Shown piece after piece: positions 1 through 9,315 of a DNA stretch of 64,000 nucleotides. The stretch is from Byssovorax sp. (lineage in GTDB: Bacteria > Myxococcota_A > Polyangia > Polyangiales > Polyangiaceae). Each line of letters begins with the position of its first letter. Within the stretch, counting starts at the first letter, position 1. Location of the stretch: the NCBI GenBank assembly GCA_025362495.1, contig JANYGI010000011.1, positions 22,830 through 86,829 of the forward strand, written 5' to 3'. The position numbers and the translations under genes were made by a program. The notes under the pieces were generated by a model. It saw nothing but the letters and a program-made list of their open reading frames with translations, searched no databases and was not told the DNA's origin.

Positions 1-293
1 CAGCCATCGACGGTGCACGGATTCCCATCGTCGACAGGTGTGCAGCCGGCTCCTCCCGTGCCGCCACCGGTGGACGAGGTCGCCGCCGTCGTTGCGCCGC
101 CGCTCCCGCTCGCGCTCGCGCTCGACGAGGCCGACTGGACCTCGCCGCCACCGGCCCCGCCGGAGCCCGCTGGTGGCGACGAGCCGCAGCCGAGCGCGCC
201 CCACCCGAGCAACATCAAGAGAATCGATGCGCTGCGGGCGCCGATTGGCGCGTGAAACCGAGGCGACCACCCGTCGTCCACAAGGCACTTCAT
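1..293 (-). CDS. Cys-rich surface lipoprotein (partial, runs off left edge)
   Basis: The 5' end of a minus-strand gene whose C-terminus lies outside the window. From the ATG at 293 the protein has a hydrophobic stretch ending in a lipobox (Leu-Gly-Cys, Cys about residue 36), then a linker made almost only of Gly, Ser, Ala and Thr. It then enters a Cys-rich segment (CTPVDDGNPCTVDGC). Lipobox plus flexible linker plus this Cys/Asp module is typical of exported myxobacterial surface lipoproteins of unknown function. A purine run (AAGGAG) almost touches the ATG, so a start further in, at the ATG/TTG just before the hydrophobic core, is possible. No enzymatic motif is visible in the part present. 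Confidence 0.6.
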   Translation of the reverse strand, partial: MKCLVDDGWSPRFHAPIGARSASILLMLLGWGALGCGSSPPAGSGGAGGGEVQSASSSASASGSGGATTAATSSTGGGTGGAGCTPVDDGNPCTVDG

Positions 294-368
294 GCTCCTT
301 GCTGGCCGCGCGGACGGTTATCTTCGCGACCGTTTCGAGCGCGCGTTCGTTTTCGAGAACGTTGCGGG

Positions 369-2663
<2,295 letters not shown>

Positions 2664-2713
2664 CGCGAGCTGATCACGATAGTCGGCGAAGGGGGGCGCT
2701 GTCGCATCTGCGC

Positions 2714-2754
2714 GGAGCATATACCCGCTCCCGCTGGGCGGCGGTACGCTCGCG
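2714..2754. promoter_or_regulatory. Divergent promoter/operator element, copy 1
   Basis: A 19-bp block (GGAGCATATACCCGCTCCC), ten variable bases and a 12-bp block (GGTACGCTCGCG). The same two blocks with the same ten-base spacing recur at 7530-7570, again between divergent genes. The first block contains the inverted repeat GGAGC-N8-GCTCC and, read on the minus strand, a -10-like TATGCT. The second contains a plus-strand -10-like TACGCT. It sits upstream of recD2 and of a truncated Rpn-family remnant. Confidence 0.5.
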
Positions 2755-2889
2755 GAGCCCTGGGCTCGACGCGGCGCGCGCCTGTTCGCCCGCTTGCGCC
2801 CTCGCTGCGATCGGCTCTTGCAGGCGGTACCACCGCACCCGGGAGTCGAGGTGCGGGAACCGGACGACTCGCCTTCTCAGGCCGCTTCG

Positions 2890-3501
2890 ATGAGGTGCCC
2901 GACAATCGTCCTCATCGTCGCGCCTGATGCCGCCGTGGCAGCTTGGGCGACGGAGCCAATCGACATCGGCCTGGGGTGTGGGTCCCTCTCGCCGCGAGTG
3001 CTGGGCCCGGCGATCGTGCCCGAAGTGACGGACATGGCCCTCGCCGAGCGTGAAACGGCGCTCGCGATACTCTCGGCCGTGGCGCATGGCAACGGACCGA
3101 ACGGGCTCGAGGTTGTTCAGGCCGTGCTGGGCGCGCTCGAGCGCTTCGACCGGGAACACGCAGCGGTGTACTTTCAGATCGTTTACAATGCGTTGCGCGA
3201 GCCCATGCGGAGGGCGTTGGAGGCACTGATCATGGAACGGCAGGCCGAAGCGAAGGCGACTTTTCCGGTGTTTGCGCAGCAGCTGATCGACCGCGGCAAG
3301 GTCGAAGGCCTTCGTGAAGGCGAGATCAAAGGTAAGCTGGAAGGCGCGCGCGGCGTGCTTCTTCGTCTCGTGGCGCGCGCTGGAATTGCGTTCAGCGACG
3401 ACGACCGGGCCCGCGTGCACGCCTGCACCGATCTGGCGACCCTCGATCGGTGGGTCGACAACGTGCTTGGCGCGAAAACCGCGGCTGACGTGCTCGCCTG
3501 A
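2890..3501 (+). pseudogene. Rpn/PD-(D/E)XK nuclease-family remnant, N-terminus lost
   Basis: About 203 residues matching the C-terminal two thirds of the myxobacterial Rpn-type (recombination-promoting nuclease/transposase-like) family. Recognisable parts are the strand RCPTIVLIVAPDAAVAAWA, the block GPAIVPEVTD, the AILSAVAHG helix, the basic GKVEGLREGEIKGKLEGA coiled segment and the terminal CTDLATLDRWVD. Family members normally begin about 100 residues earlier, with the catalytic D...ExK-type core. The 170 bp upstream here hold no sequence of that kind in any frame, so the nuclease core appears deleted. A short product could still be made from the ATG at 2890 but should lack nuclease activity. 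The family assignment is from recall of family pattern and was not searched. Confidence 0.65.
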
Positions 3502-3536
3502 TCTCCCCGGGCTCGACGTCGCCCGTCCGGTCGAGA

Positions 3537-3542
3537 TAGGGT
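3537..3542 (+). promoter_or_regulatory. -10-like TAGGGT, 7 nt before start
   Basis: TAGGGT ends 7 nt before the ATG at 3550, leaving room for essentially no leader. There is no Shine-Dalgarno sequence in between. Confidence 0.5.
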
Positions 3543-3549
3543 GTAGCCC

Positions 3550-4731
3550 ATGAACCCGATCTCCCGCGCTCGCGCGGCCCTCGCGCCCGCGGCTCTGGCG
3601 CTCCTCGCCGCCTGTGCCGACAGCCCCGCGCCGGTGTCGCGTCCGGCCGAGGTCGTCATCGCTCCTCCGCCGATGCCCGCGATCGCCGAGCCCACGCCGG
3701 CTCCTGCGCCGAGTGAGGTGGTCTCCGCGGTCGTCGCCGCGCCGCCTCTCGAGGCGCCCGCTCCGGAGCTCGACGCGGCGATCACGCCTGGATCGGCCGG
3801 CGCGTTCGGCGGCGCTGCCGGCAACGTGCCTCATGGCATCAGCAGCATCTGGGGAGCGGGCAATAGCGTCTTCGCCGTGGGATCCGGGATGATCCTGCGC
3901 TCCGAGGATCGCGGGCTCCACTTTCACATCGTCCCTGGCCCGGGCGGCTCACCCGCGGTGTGGGGACCCTCGGCAAACGAGGTGTACGTCGCCGGCGACA
4001 AGGTCGTGCGCTCGACCGACGGCGGCGCGACGTGGTCTGACATGGGCCGTTTGCCGGGCCACGCCTACGGTATCTGGGGTACCGGGCCCGGGGACATTTA
4101 CGCCGTCGGCGGCGGCGAGCGCCCCTTCGTCGCGCGCTCGATCGACCATGGCACGACCTGGATCGAGCTGACCACGCCCATCGCCGCGGGGTGGTTTTAC
4201 GGGGTCACCGGCACGGGCCCGCGCGAGCTCCTCGTGGTCGGCACCACGCCCTCCGGCGCACCGGCCACGACACCGGGCCTCCCGCCGAAATCGGCGGTCT
4301 TCCTGCGCTCGACCGATTCGGGGCGACACTGGACGCGCCTGCCAACGTTCCAGTCGACCACGACCGAGTTCGAGGAGAGCCGCGGAGCGTGCTTCACCCC
4401 GAAAGGGCTCTTCGCCGCCTCGAGCTACGCGCTTCATTTCACGTCGAACCTCGGCCGCACCTGGAAGCTCGTGAAGGCGGTGAACGCCGAGGTGCTGGCG
4501 CTCGGGTGTCGCGGCGACGAGGTCCTCGTCGGAGGCCGCAATCGCAAGCTCTTCGCGTCGCGCGACGGCGGCGCGACCTGGGTGGAAGATCCCGTTGGTC
4601 CCCTCTTCGCCGCGCCCTCGTTCAGCTCCGTGCAAGCCGCGTTCGTCAGCGAAGGAGGCGAGGCCTACGTCGGCTTCGAAGGCCTCTACGTGGGCCCGAG
4701 GCGAGGGAGCCTGTTTCGTCGATCGCCTTGA
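3550..4731 (+). CDS. BNR-repeat beta-propeller lipoprotein
   Basis: Exported lipoprotein of 393 residues. A hydrophobic signal ends in a lipobox (LLAAC, Cys about residue 22), followed by a Pro/Ala-rich linker to about residue 80. The rest is a repeated beta-propeller with sialidase/BNR signatures such as STDGGATW, SIDHGTTW, STDSGRHW and SRDGGATW, alternating with WGAG/WGTGPGDIYAVGG strands. Propellers of this kind resemble YCF48/sortilin-type binding scaffolds. The sialidase Arg triad is not evident, so a binding or structural role in the envelope is more likely than catalysis. It is transcribed alone, downstream of a truncated Rpn remnant. Confidence 0.75.
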   Translation: MNPISRARAALAPAALALLAACADSPAPVSRPAEVVIAPPPMPAIAEPTPAPAPSEVVSAVVAAPPLEAPAPELDAAITPGSAGAFGGAAGNVPHGISSIWGAGNSVFAVGSGMILRSEDRGLHFHIVPGPGGSPAVWGPSANEVYVAGDKVVRSTDGGATWSDMGRLPGHAYGIWGTGPGDIYAVGGGERPFVARSIDHGTTWIELTTPIAAGWFYGVTGTGPRELLVVGTTPSGAPATTPGLPPKSAVFLRSTDSGRHWTRLPTFQSTTTEFEESRGACFTPKGLFAASSYALHFTSNLGRTWKLVKAVNAEVLALGCRGDEVLVGGRNRKLFASRDGGATWVEDPVGPLFAAPSFSSVQAAFVSEGGEAYVGFEGLYVGPRRGSLFRRSP

Positions 4732-4921
4732 AATCGAGCCCAGAGCACGGCAGGCCGCACCGGCCGTACCACGAGATGGGCCGGGACTTTTGCTGTGACG
4801 GTGACGACCGTCAGCTCACCGGGCCTCGATGTTATCGATCTCGCTTTGATGCGGCGCCTACACGCTCAACTCGGGAGCTCAGGCCAAGGTCGGGGCCGCG
4901 GCCGAGCTCTTCGGTCGAGGC

Positions 4922-5953
4922 GTGAGCGGAGACAGCAAGAGCGACGTGAAGAACGCCGCTCACGGCGGTAACCCGAGCTCCCGCCACGACTCGAGCATGG
5001 ATGACGCCGCCGCGCTCAAGGACTGTCAGGTGCCGTTGACGCTGCACCTGCGGCCGATCGACGCCTCCGAGAACACGAGCCGGCCTCCGCCTCCCGGGCA
5101 CGGCTTCGCCACCAACGCCTGCGCGCCCGGCGAGGCCCTCGACGCCCACCAGTCGTGCATCAAGATCTCCAAGGGCCCCACCTACCAGTGCTCGGGCAAC
5201 GATGTCAACGAGTGCAGGGCCCAGTGCGACAAGGGCAGCCCCCAGAGCTGCGCCATCGCCGGGTACATCTTCGAGAAGGGCGAGGGCGTGAAGGACGACC
5301 TCGATCTCGCTCTCAAGTATTACACCAAGGCCTGCGATGGCCACGAGAACGAGGGCTGCGCGGGGATTGGCTACATCCTCAGCAAGCGCAAGGACCCGTC
5401 GAGCACCGACATCTTCAGGAAGTCGTGCGAGCGAGGGAGCGCGCGCGGGTGCAGCGGTATCGGCCAGCAGCTGCGCCTCAAGGGCGACTACGGACCCGCG
5501 GCGAAGATCTTCGGGCGCGCGTGCAGCCTCGGCTACAAGCGCGCCTGTTTCTACGCCGGAGCCATGCTGAGCAAGCTCCGCACGAACCCCGAGGATGGCT
5601 TCGAGTTCTACCAGATGGCCTGCTACGGCGGCGACGAGCGCGGCTGCCTCGCCGCGGGCGCGATGGAGCTCGACGGCGTCGGGACGCGGGCCAACCCCGC
5701 GGGCAAGGCGCTGATCGAGCGCGGCCGCATCGGCCTCGAGAAGGAGTGCGACGACAGGCACTACGAGTCGTGCGAGGTGCTGGGCGACTTCTGGATGGGC
5801 CAGTTCACCGGCAATACCCCCACGAAGGACAAGGCCCGATCGTACTACGACATCGCCTGCAAAGGCGGCTCGGAGAACGCCTGCGCCGAGCTCAGGGGCG
5901 GCTCGTCGCCCCCCGGATCGGGGCCGCCGCCGAAGCCCAAGGGCAGGCGCTGA
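4922..5953 (+). CDS. Sel1-like repeat protein, N-terminus uncertain
   Basis: 343 residues from a GTG at 4922. From about residue 80 the sequence is Cys-rich with Sel1/TPR-like helical repeats (ALKYYTKACDGHENEGCAGIGYIL, FEFYQMACYGGDERGCLAAG, SYYDIACKGGSENACAEL), a scaffold used for protein-protein contacts. The frame stays open upstream to 4850 and reads CGAYTLNSGAQAKVGAAAEL, which looks like a lipoprotein N-terminus. Directly before that Cys is an in-frame TGA, preceded by ATG and only six codons. The signal peptide therefore seems disrupted, or a base error is present. A functional product may need the upstream Cys. Confidence 0.65.
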   Translation: MSGDSKSDVKNAAHGGNPSSRHDSSMDDAAALKDCQVPLTLHLRPIDASENTSRPPPPGHGFATNACAPGEALDAHQSCIKISKGPTYQCSGNDVNECRAQCDKGSPQSCAIAGYIFEKGEGVKDDLDLALKYYTKACDGHENEGCAGIGYILSKRKDPSSTDIFRKSCERGSARGCSGIGQQLRLKGDYGPAAKIFGRACSLGYKRACFYAGAMLSKLRTNPEDGFEFYQMACYGGDERGCLAAGAMELDGVGTRANPAGKALIERGRIGLEKECDDRHYESCEVLGDFWMGQFTGNTPTKDKARSYYDIACKGGSENACAELRGGSSPPGSGPPPKPKGRR

Positions 5954-6047
5954 TTCGCGCGACGAGGGGCCGCGGAGCCTGGTCGTGATCCGGCCAGGCT
6001 CGCCCCGGTGACGACGGACGAGAGAGGCTCTCGCTCGCTCGTCCGGA

Positions 6048-7523
6048 TCAGGCCCCGGTGATCACGATGGTGTGCGAGCCCGGGCCGCCACAGGGCACCT
6101 CGACGATGCCAGTCGCCTGGTCGCGCTCCACGCTCTCGAGCCGCACGCCATCGCACGTCACGATCAGGAACTGGTCCGGCTGCCCGGCGGGGACCATGAT
6201 CCGCGAGGGCGCGGTGATCGCCGGATCACCCGTGAAATGCAGCTCGAACTGCTTCTTCGCCCGGTCGTGCGCGAAGCTCGTCGGCCAGCCGGCCACGGCC
6301 TCCGGCGCGACGCGGGAGACGGCCGTCAGCACCGCTTCTCGGACGTGCCAGCCGAAGTCGGTGCCATCGCCGCCAAAAAGCCCCCACGAGCCCTGGCTCA
6401 TCTCCTTCCACAGCCAGAAGAAGCCGCTGGCCTGGTACTGGTCTTCCAGCTCCATCTGCCAGCCGAGGTAGTTGCTGGCCTGGATCCCCTGCGGATCGTA
6501 GCCAAACTCGGTGATCGCCAGCGGAGCGTTCCAGCTCTTGGCCTCGGCGCGAGCTGCCTTGTTGGAGGGCTCGAGCGTGGCCCGCGTCATCGCCGTACGC
6601 TCCTCGTCGGTGCCGCTGAAGGCCAGCGTGTACACGTGGGGCGAGTACACCGTACCCGGCCAGGGATCGCGCGCGGCGAGCGGCGCGTGGTTGAAGAGGT
6701 TCCGCTGCGCGTCGGGCTCGAAGAAGGCGAGGCGGCCGGGATCTGCCGCGCGGATCGCGGTGATCACCTCGTCGTGCAGGCGATAGAGCTGCGCCGTCTC
6801 GTCCGCCAGGGGCTCGTTCATGATCTCGATGCCGATCACCGCGTCGTTGCCCGCGAAGCGCGCGGCCACGTGGCCGACGGCCGCGGCAAACCGGGTTCGA
6901 AGGGCGGCGCCGTCGTCGCTGAAGAACGTGGAGAAGGCCTGGAGCACCTGCGGTGAAGTGCGACGCTTGTCGAGATCGTTCAGCGGCCCTTCGAGGAGCT
7001 TGGTCGGAGCGGGCTTGATCGCCCATAGCGGCGCGCCGTCCTCGCCGATCTCCTTGGAATAGGCGTCCTGGTGAAAGTCGATCAGCACCCGGGAGTTCGC
7101 CGATGAGAGCAGCCCCACGACGGCCGCGACGCGGTCGAGGTAGGCCTCGTCGAAGCCCTTGCCATCGACGGGCTCGAGGCCGCTCCAGTTGATCGGCAGG
7201 CGCAGGGCGTTGAAGCCCATCGCGCGCATCTGCTTGGCGTCGCTCGCCGTGAACGCGGGGATCGGCTCCAGCTCCTTGCGACCGTCGGTGAAGCTGACGT
7301 CGAAGACGCCGTTCACCCGCGCGTTGACGCCGTGGAGGAAGATCACGCGGCCCTGCGCGTCGACGAGCTGCGCGCATTGTGTGCTCGCCCGACCCGCCGC
7401 GAAGCGGGCGTCGGCGCAGGGCGGGCCCGAAGGTCCCTGCGGCGCGGGCTGCGTTTCCGGCGTCGAAGAGCAAGCGAGGAGGCCAAGAGCGACGAGGCCC
7501 GGAGCGAGGTGACGAGGGTGCAT
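6048..7523 (-). CDS. GH5-family glycoside hydrolase lipoprotein (endoglycoceramidase-like)
   Basis: 491 residues with a lipoprotein signal (LGLLACSS, Cys18). The catalytic (beta/alpha)8 barrel has the GH5 acid/base Glu237 in IEIMNEP and the nucleophile Glu339 in ITEFGYD, plus the conserved RLPINWSGLEP and IDFHQDAYSK strands. The last ~90 residues form a beta-rich C-terminal domain, as in endoglycoceramidase-related GH5 members. Likely role: hydrolysis of a glycolipid or oligosaccharide at the cell surface. The exact substrate cannot be read from the sequence. It is transcribed divergently from the CoA-binding gene across a shared regulatory block. Confidence 0.85.
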   Translation of the reverse strand: MHPRHLAPGLVALGLLACSSTPETQPAPQGPSGPPCADARFAAGRASTQCAQLVDAQGRVIFLHGVNARVNGVFDVSFTDGRKELEPIPAFTASDAKQMRAMGFNALRLPINWSGLEPVDGKGFDEAYLDRVAAVVGLLSSANSRVLIDFHQDAYSKEIGEDGAPLWAIKPAPTKLLEGPLNDLDKRRTSPQVLQAFSTFFSDDGAALRTRFAAAVGHVAARFAGNDAVIGIEIMNEPLADETAQLYRLHDEVITAIRAADPGRLAFFEPDAQRNLFNHAPLAARDPWPGTVYSPHVYTLAFSGTDEERTAMTRATLEPSNKAARAEAKSWNAPLAITEFGYDPQGIQASNYLGWQMELEDQYQASGFFWLWKEMSQGSWGLFGGDGTDFGWHVREAVLTAVSRVAPEAVAGWPTSFAHDRAKKQFELHFTGDPAITAPSRIMVPAGQPDQFLIVTCDGVRLESVERDQATGIVEVPCGGPGSHTIVITGA

Positions 7524-7529
7524 CGGCGA

Positions 7530-7570
7530 GGAGCATATACCCGCTCCCTTCGAGCCGAGGTACGCTCGCG
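7530..7570. promoter_or_regulatory. Divergent promoter/operator element, copy 2
   Basis: Second copy of the two-block element seen at 2714-2754: 31 of 41 positions identical, all differences in the ten-base spacer. The minus-strand hexamer TATGCT ends 8 nt before the GH5 ATG at 7523. The plus-strand hexamer TACGCT (7561-7566) ends 5 nt before the ATG at 7572. One element thus appears to drive both genes with almost no leader. A degenerate relative (GGAGTATACCCGGTTCC) lies at 42283-42299, also between divergent genes. Confidence 0.6.
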
Positions 7571-7571
7571 C

Positions 7572-8012
7572 ATGCCTGAGATCGAGAGCTCGACGGGGAT
7601 CCGCGACGTCCTGTCACGCGCCCGGACCATCGCCGTGCTCGGCGCGCATCACCAGCCGAGCCGCCCCGCGTTCTACGTCCCCGACTACCTCCACGCGCAG
7701 GGCTACCGCGTCGTGCCCGTCAACCCGACCCTCGTCGGCACGACGCTGTGGGGCGAGCCCGTGCGGGCCACGCTGGCCGAGATCGGCGAGCCCATCGACA
7801 TCGTCGACGTCTTTCGCCTCGCCGAGCTGCTCCCCGGTCACCTCGCCGATCTCCTGCAAATGAAGCCCTCGCCGCGCGTCGTCTGGCTCCAGCTCGGCAT
7901 CCGCAACGACGCCTTCGCCAGGGCGCTGATCGCCGCCGGGATCGACGTGGTGCAGGACCGCTGCACGCTCGCCGATCACCGGGCGATGGGCCTCGGCGCG
8001 GTGCCGCGATGA
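7572..8012 (+). CDS. CoA-binding (Rossmann) domain protein
   Basis: 146 residues of the CoA_binding_2 family (YccU-like): a single Rossmann domain with TIAVLGAHHQPSRPAFYVPDYL at the N-terminus, the strand YRVVPVNPTL, the IDIVDVFRL block and the terminal VVWLQLGIRNDAFARALIAAGIDVVQDRC. These proteins bind CoA or acyl-CoA and have no established single role. The stop overlaps the start of the MacB-type permease gene by 4 nt (ATGA), so the two are co-translated. Confidence 0.88.
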   Translation: MPEIESSTGIRDVLSRARTIAVLGAHHQPSRPAFYVPDYLHAQGYRVVPVNPTLVGTTLWGEPVRATLAEIGEPIDIVDVFRLAELLPGHLADLLQMKPSPRVVWLQLGIRNDAFARALIAAGIDVVQDRCTLADHRAMGLGAVPR

Positions 8013-9238
8013 ACCCGCTGGAGACGCTGCGCATCGCCCTCCGCGCGCTCCTGCGCAACAAGACGCGGAGCGCGCTGACGGCGCTGGGGATCATCATCGG
8101 CGTGGCCGCCGTCATCGCCGTGATGGCGATCGGCGAGGGCGCGAAGCAGCAGATCGAGGCGCAGTTCGCGGCGATGGGCACCAACCTGCTCATCTTGCAG
8201 CCCGGATCGAGCACCGCGTCGGGCGTGCGCGGCGGCTCGGGCTCCTCGGCCTCGCTGACGTGGGACGACCTCAAGGCCATCCAGACGCAGATCCCTTCGG
8301 TGTCGGGCGCGGCGCCGTCGCTGCGCTCGAACGCGACGCTCGTGTCCGAAGAGCAGAACTGGACGACGTCGGTGATCGGGACGACGCCCGACTACTTCGT
8401 GATCCGCAACTGGCCGATCATCCGCGGTACCGGCCTCAGCCCCACCGACGTCGACTCGGGCACCAAGGTCGTCGTGCTCGGCACCACCGTCGCCGACAAG
8501 CTTTTCGGCCAAAACTCCGATCCGATCGGGCAGAGCGTCCGGATCAAGAACATCCCGTTCCAGGTCATCGGCGTGGCCGGACCGAAGGGGCAATCGGCGC
8601 AAGGGCAAGACTACGACGACACGTGCTTCGTCCCGTCGTCCACGTTCCAGGCCAAGATCCAGGGCGGCCTCGCGGCGTACATCTCGGGCTCGCTGGTGAT
8701 CGCGGCGACAAGCGGCGGCGCGACGACGGTGGCGCAGACGGCCATCACCGATCTGCTCCGCGAGCGCCATCACCTGCGCGCCGGCGCCGACGACGACTTC
8801 TCGATCCGCAACCTCGCCGAGCTCGCGAGCGCCCAGCAAGAGGGCACGAAGACGATGACCTCGCTCCTCGCGTCGGTCGCCGCGGTCTCGCTCCTCGTCG
8901 GCGGGATCGGGATCATGAACATCATGCTCGTGAGCGTGACGGAGCGGACGCGCGAGATCGGGATCCGCCTCGCGGTCGGCGCGCAATCGCGGCACATCCT
9001 CATGCAATTTCTGATGGAGGCGATGGCGCTCTCGATCGGCGGCGGGCTCCTCGGCGTCGGCATCGGCGCCTTCGCCTCGATGCGGATCGCCGACAGCTTC
9101 GGCTGGCCGGTGCTGATCCGGCCCGACATCGTCGCCATCGCCGTGGCATTCAGCGCTGCCGTCGGCATCGTCTTCGGCCTCTATCCGGCGCGCAAAGCGT
9201 CGCGGCTCGATCCGATCCAGGCGCTGCGCTTCGAGTAG
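8009..9238 (+). CDS. MacB/FtsX-type ABC transporter permease
   Basis: 409 residues of the MacB_PCD plus FtsX architecture. One TM helix near residues 20-42 (TRSALTALGIIIGVAAVIAVMA) is followed by a large periplasmic domain with a Ser/Gly-rich linker (about residues 70-80), then three C-terminal helices ending in YPARKASRLDPIQALRFE. No ATPase is fused and none lies next to it in this window, so a partner encoded elsewhere is required. Likely role: lipoprotein, peptide or toxin handling across the envelope. It is coupled to the CoA-binding gene by a 4-nt overlap. Confidence 0.88.
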   Translation: MNPLETLRIALRALLRNKTRSALTALGIIIGVAAVIAVMAIGEGAKQQIEAQFAAMGTNLLILQPGSSTASGVRGGSGSSASLTWDDLKAIQTQIPSVSGAAPSLRSNATLVSEEQNWTTSVIGTTPDYFVIRNWPIIRGTGLSPTDVDSGTKVVVLGTTVADKLFGQNSDPIGQSVRIKNIPFQVIGVAGPKGQSAQGQDYDDTCFVPSSTFQAKIQGGLAAYISGSLVIAATSGGATTVAQTAITDLLRERHHLRAGADDDFSIRNLAELASAQQEGTKTMTSLLASVAAVSLLVGGIGIMNIMLVSVTERTREIGIRLAVGAQSRHILMQFLMEAMALSIGGGLLGVGIGAFASMRIADSFGWPVLIRPDIVAIAVAFSAAVGIVFGLYPARKASRLDPIQALRFE

Positions 9239-9300
9239 CGGGCGCCCTCGGGTCGGCCCCTCGCGTTCCGACGTGGATCCACCGCGCGGCGGCTCTGGTA

Positions 9301-9306
9301 TAGGCT
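9301..9306 (+). promoter_or_regulatory. -10-like TAGGCT before kup
   Basis: TAGGCT ends 9 nt before the kup ATG at 9316. No Shine-Dalgarno sequence is present. A recognisable -35 is also missing. Confidence 0.5.
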
Positions 9307-9315
9307 CCCACCGCC

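Noticed and set aside
6226..7617. 463-residue ORF antisense-frame shadow over the GH5 gene
   Set aside because: Arg/Pro/Ala-rich, with no domain. It exists only because GC-rich codons leave few stops in other frames. The same applies to the long shadows at 9181-11418, 26271-29537 and 56165-59227.
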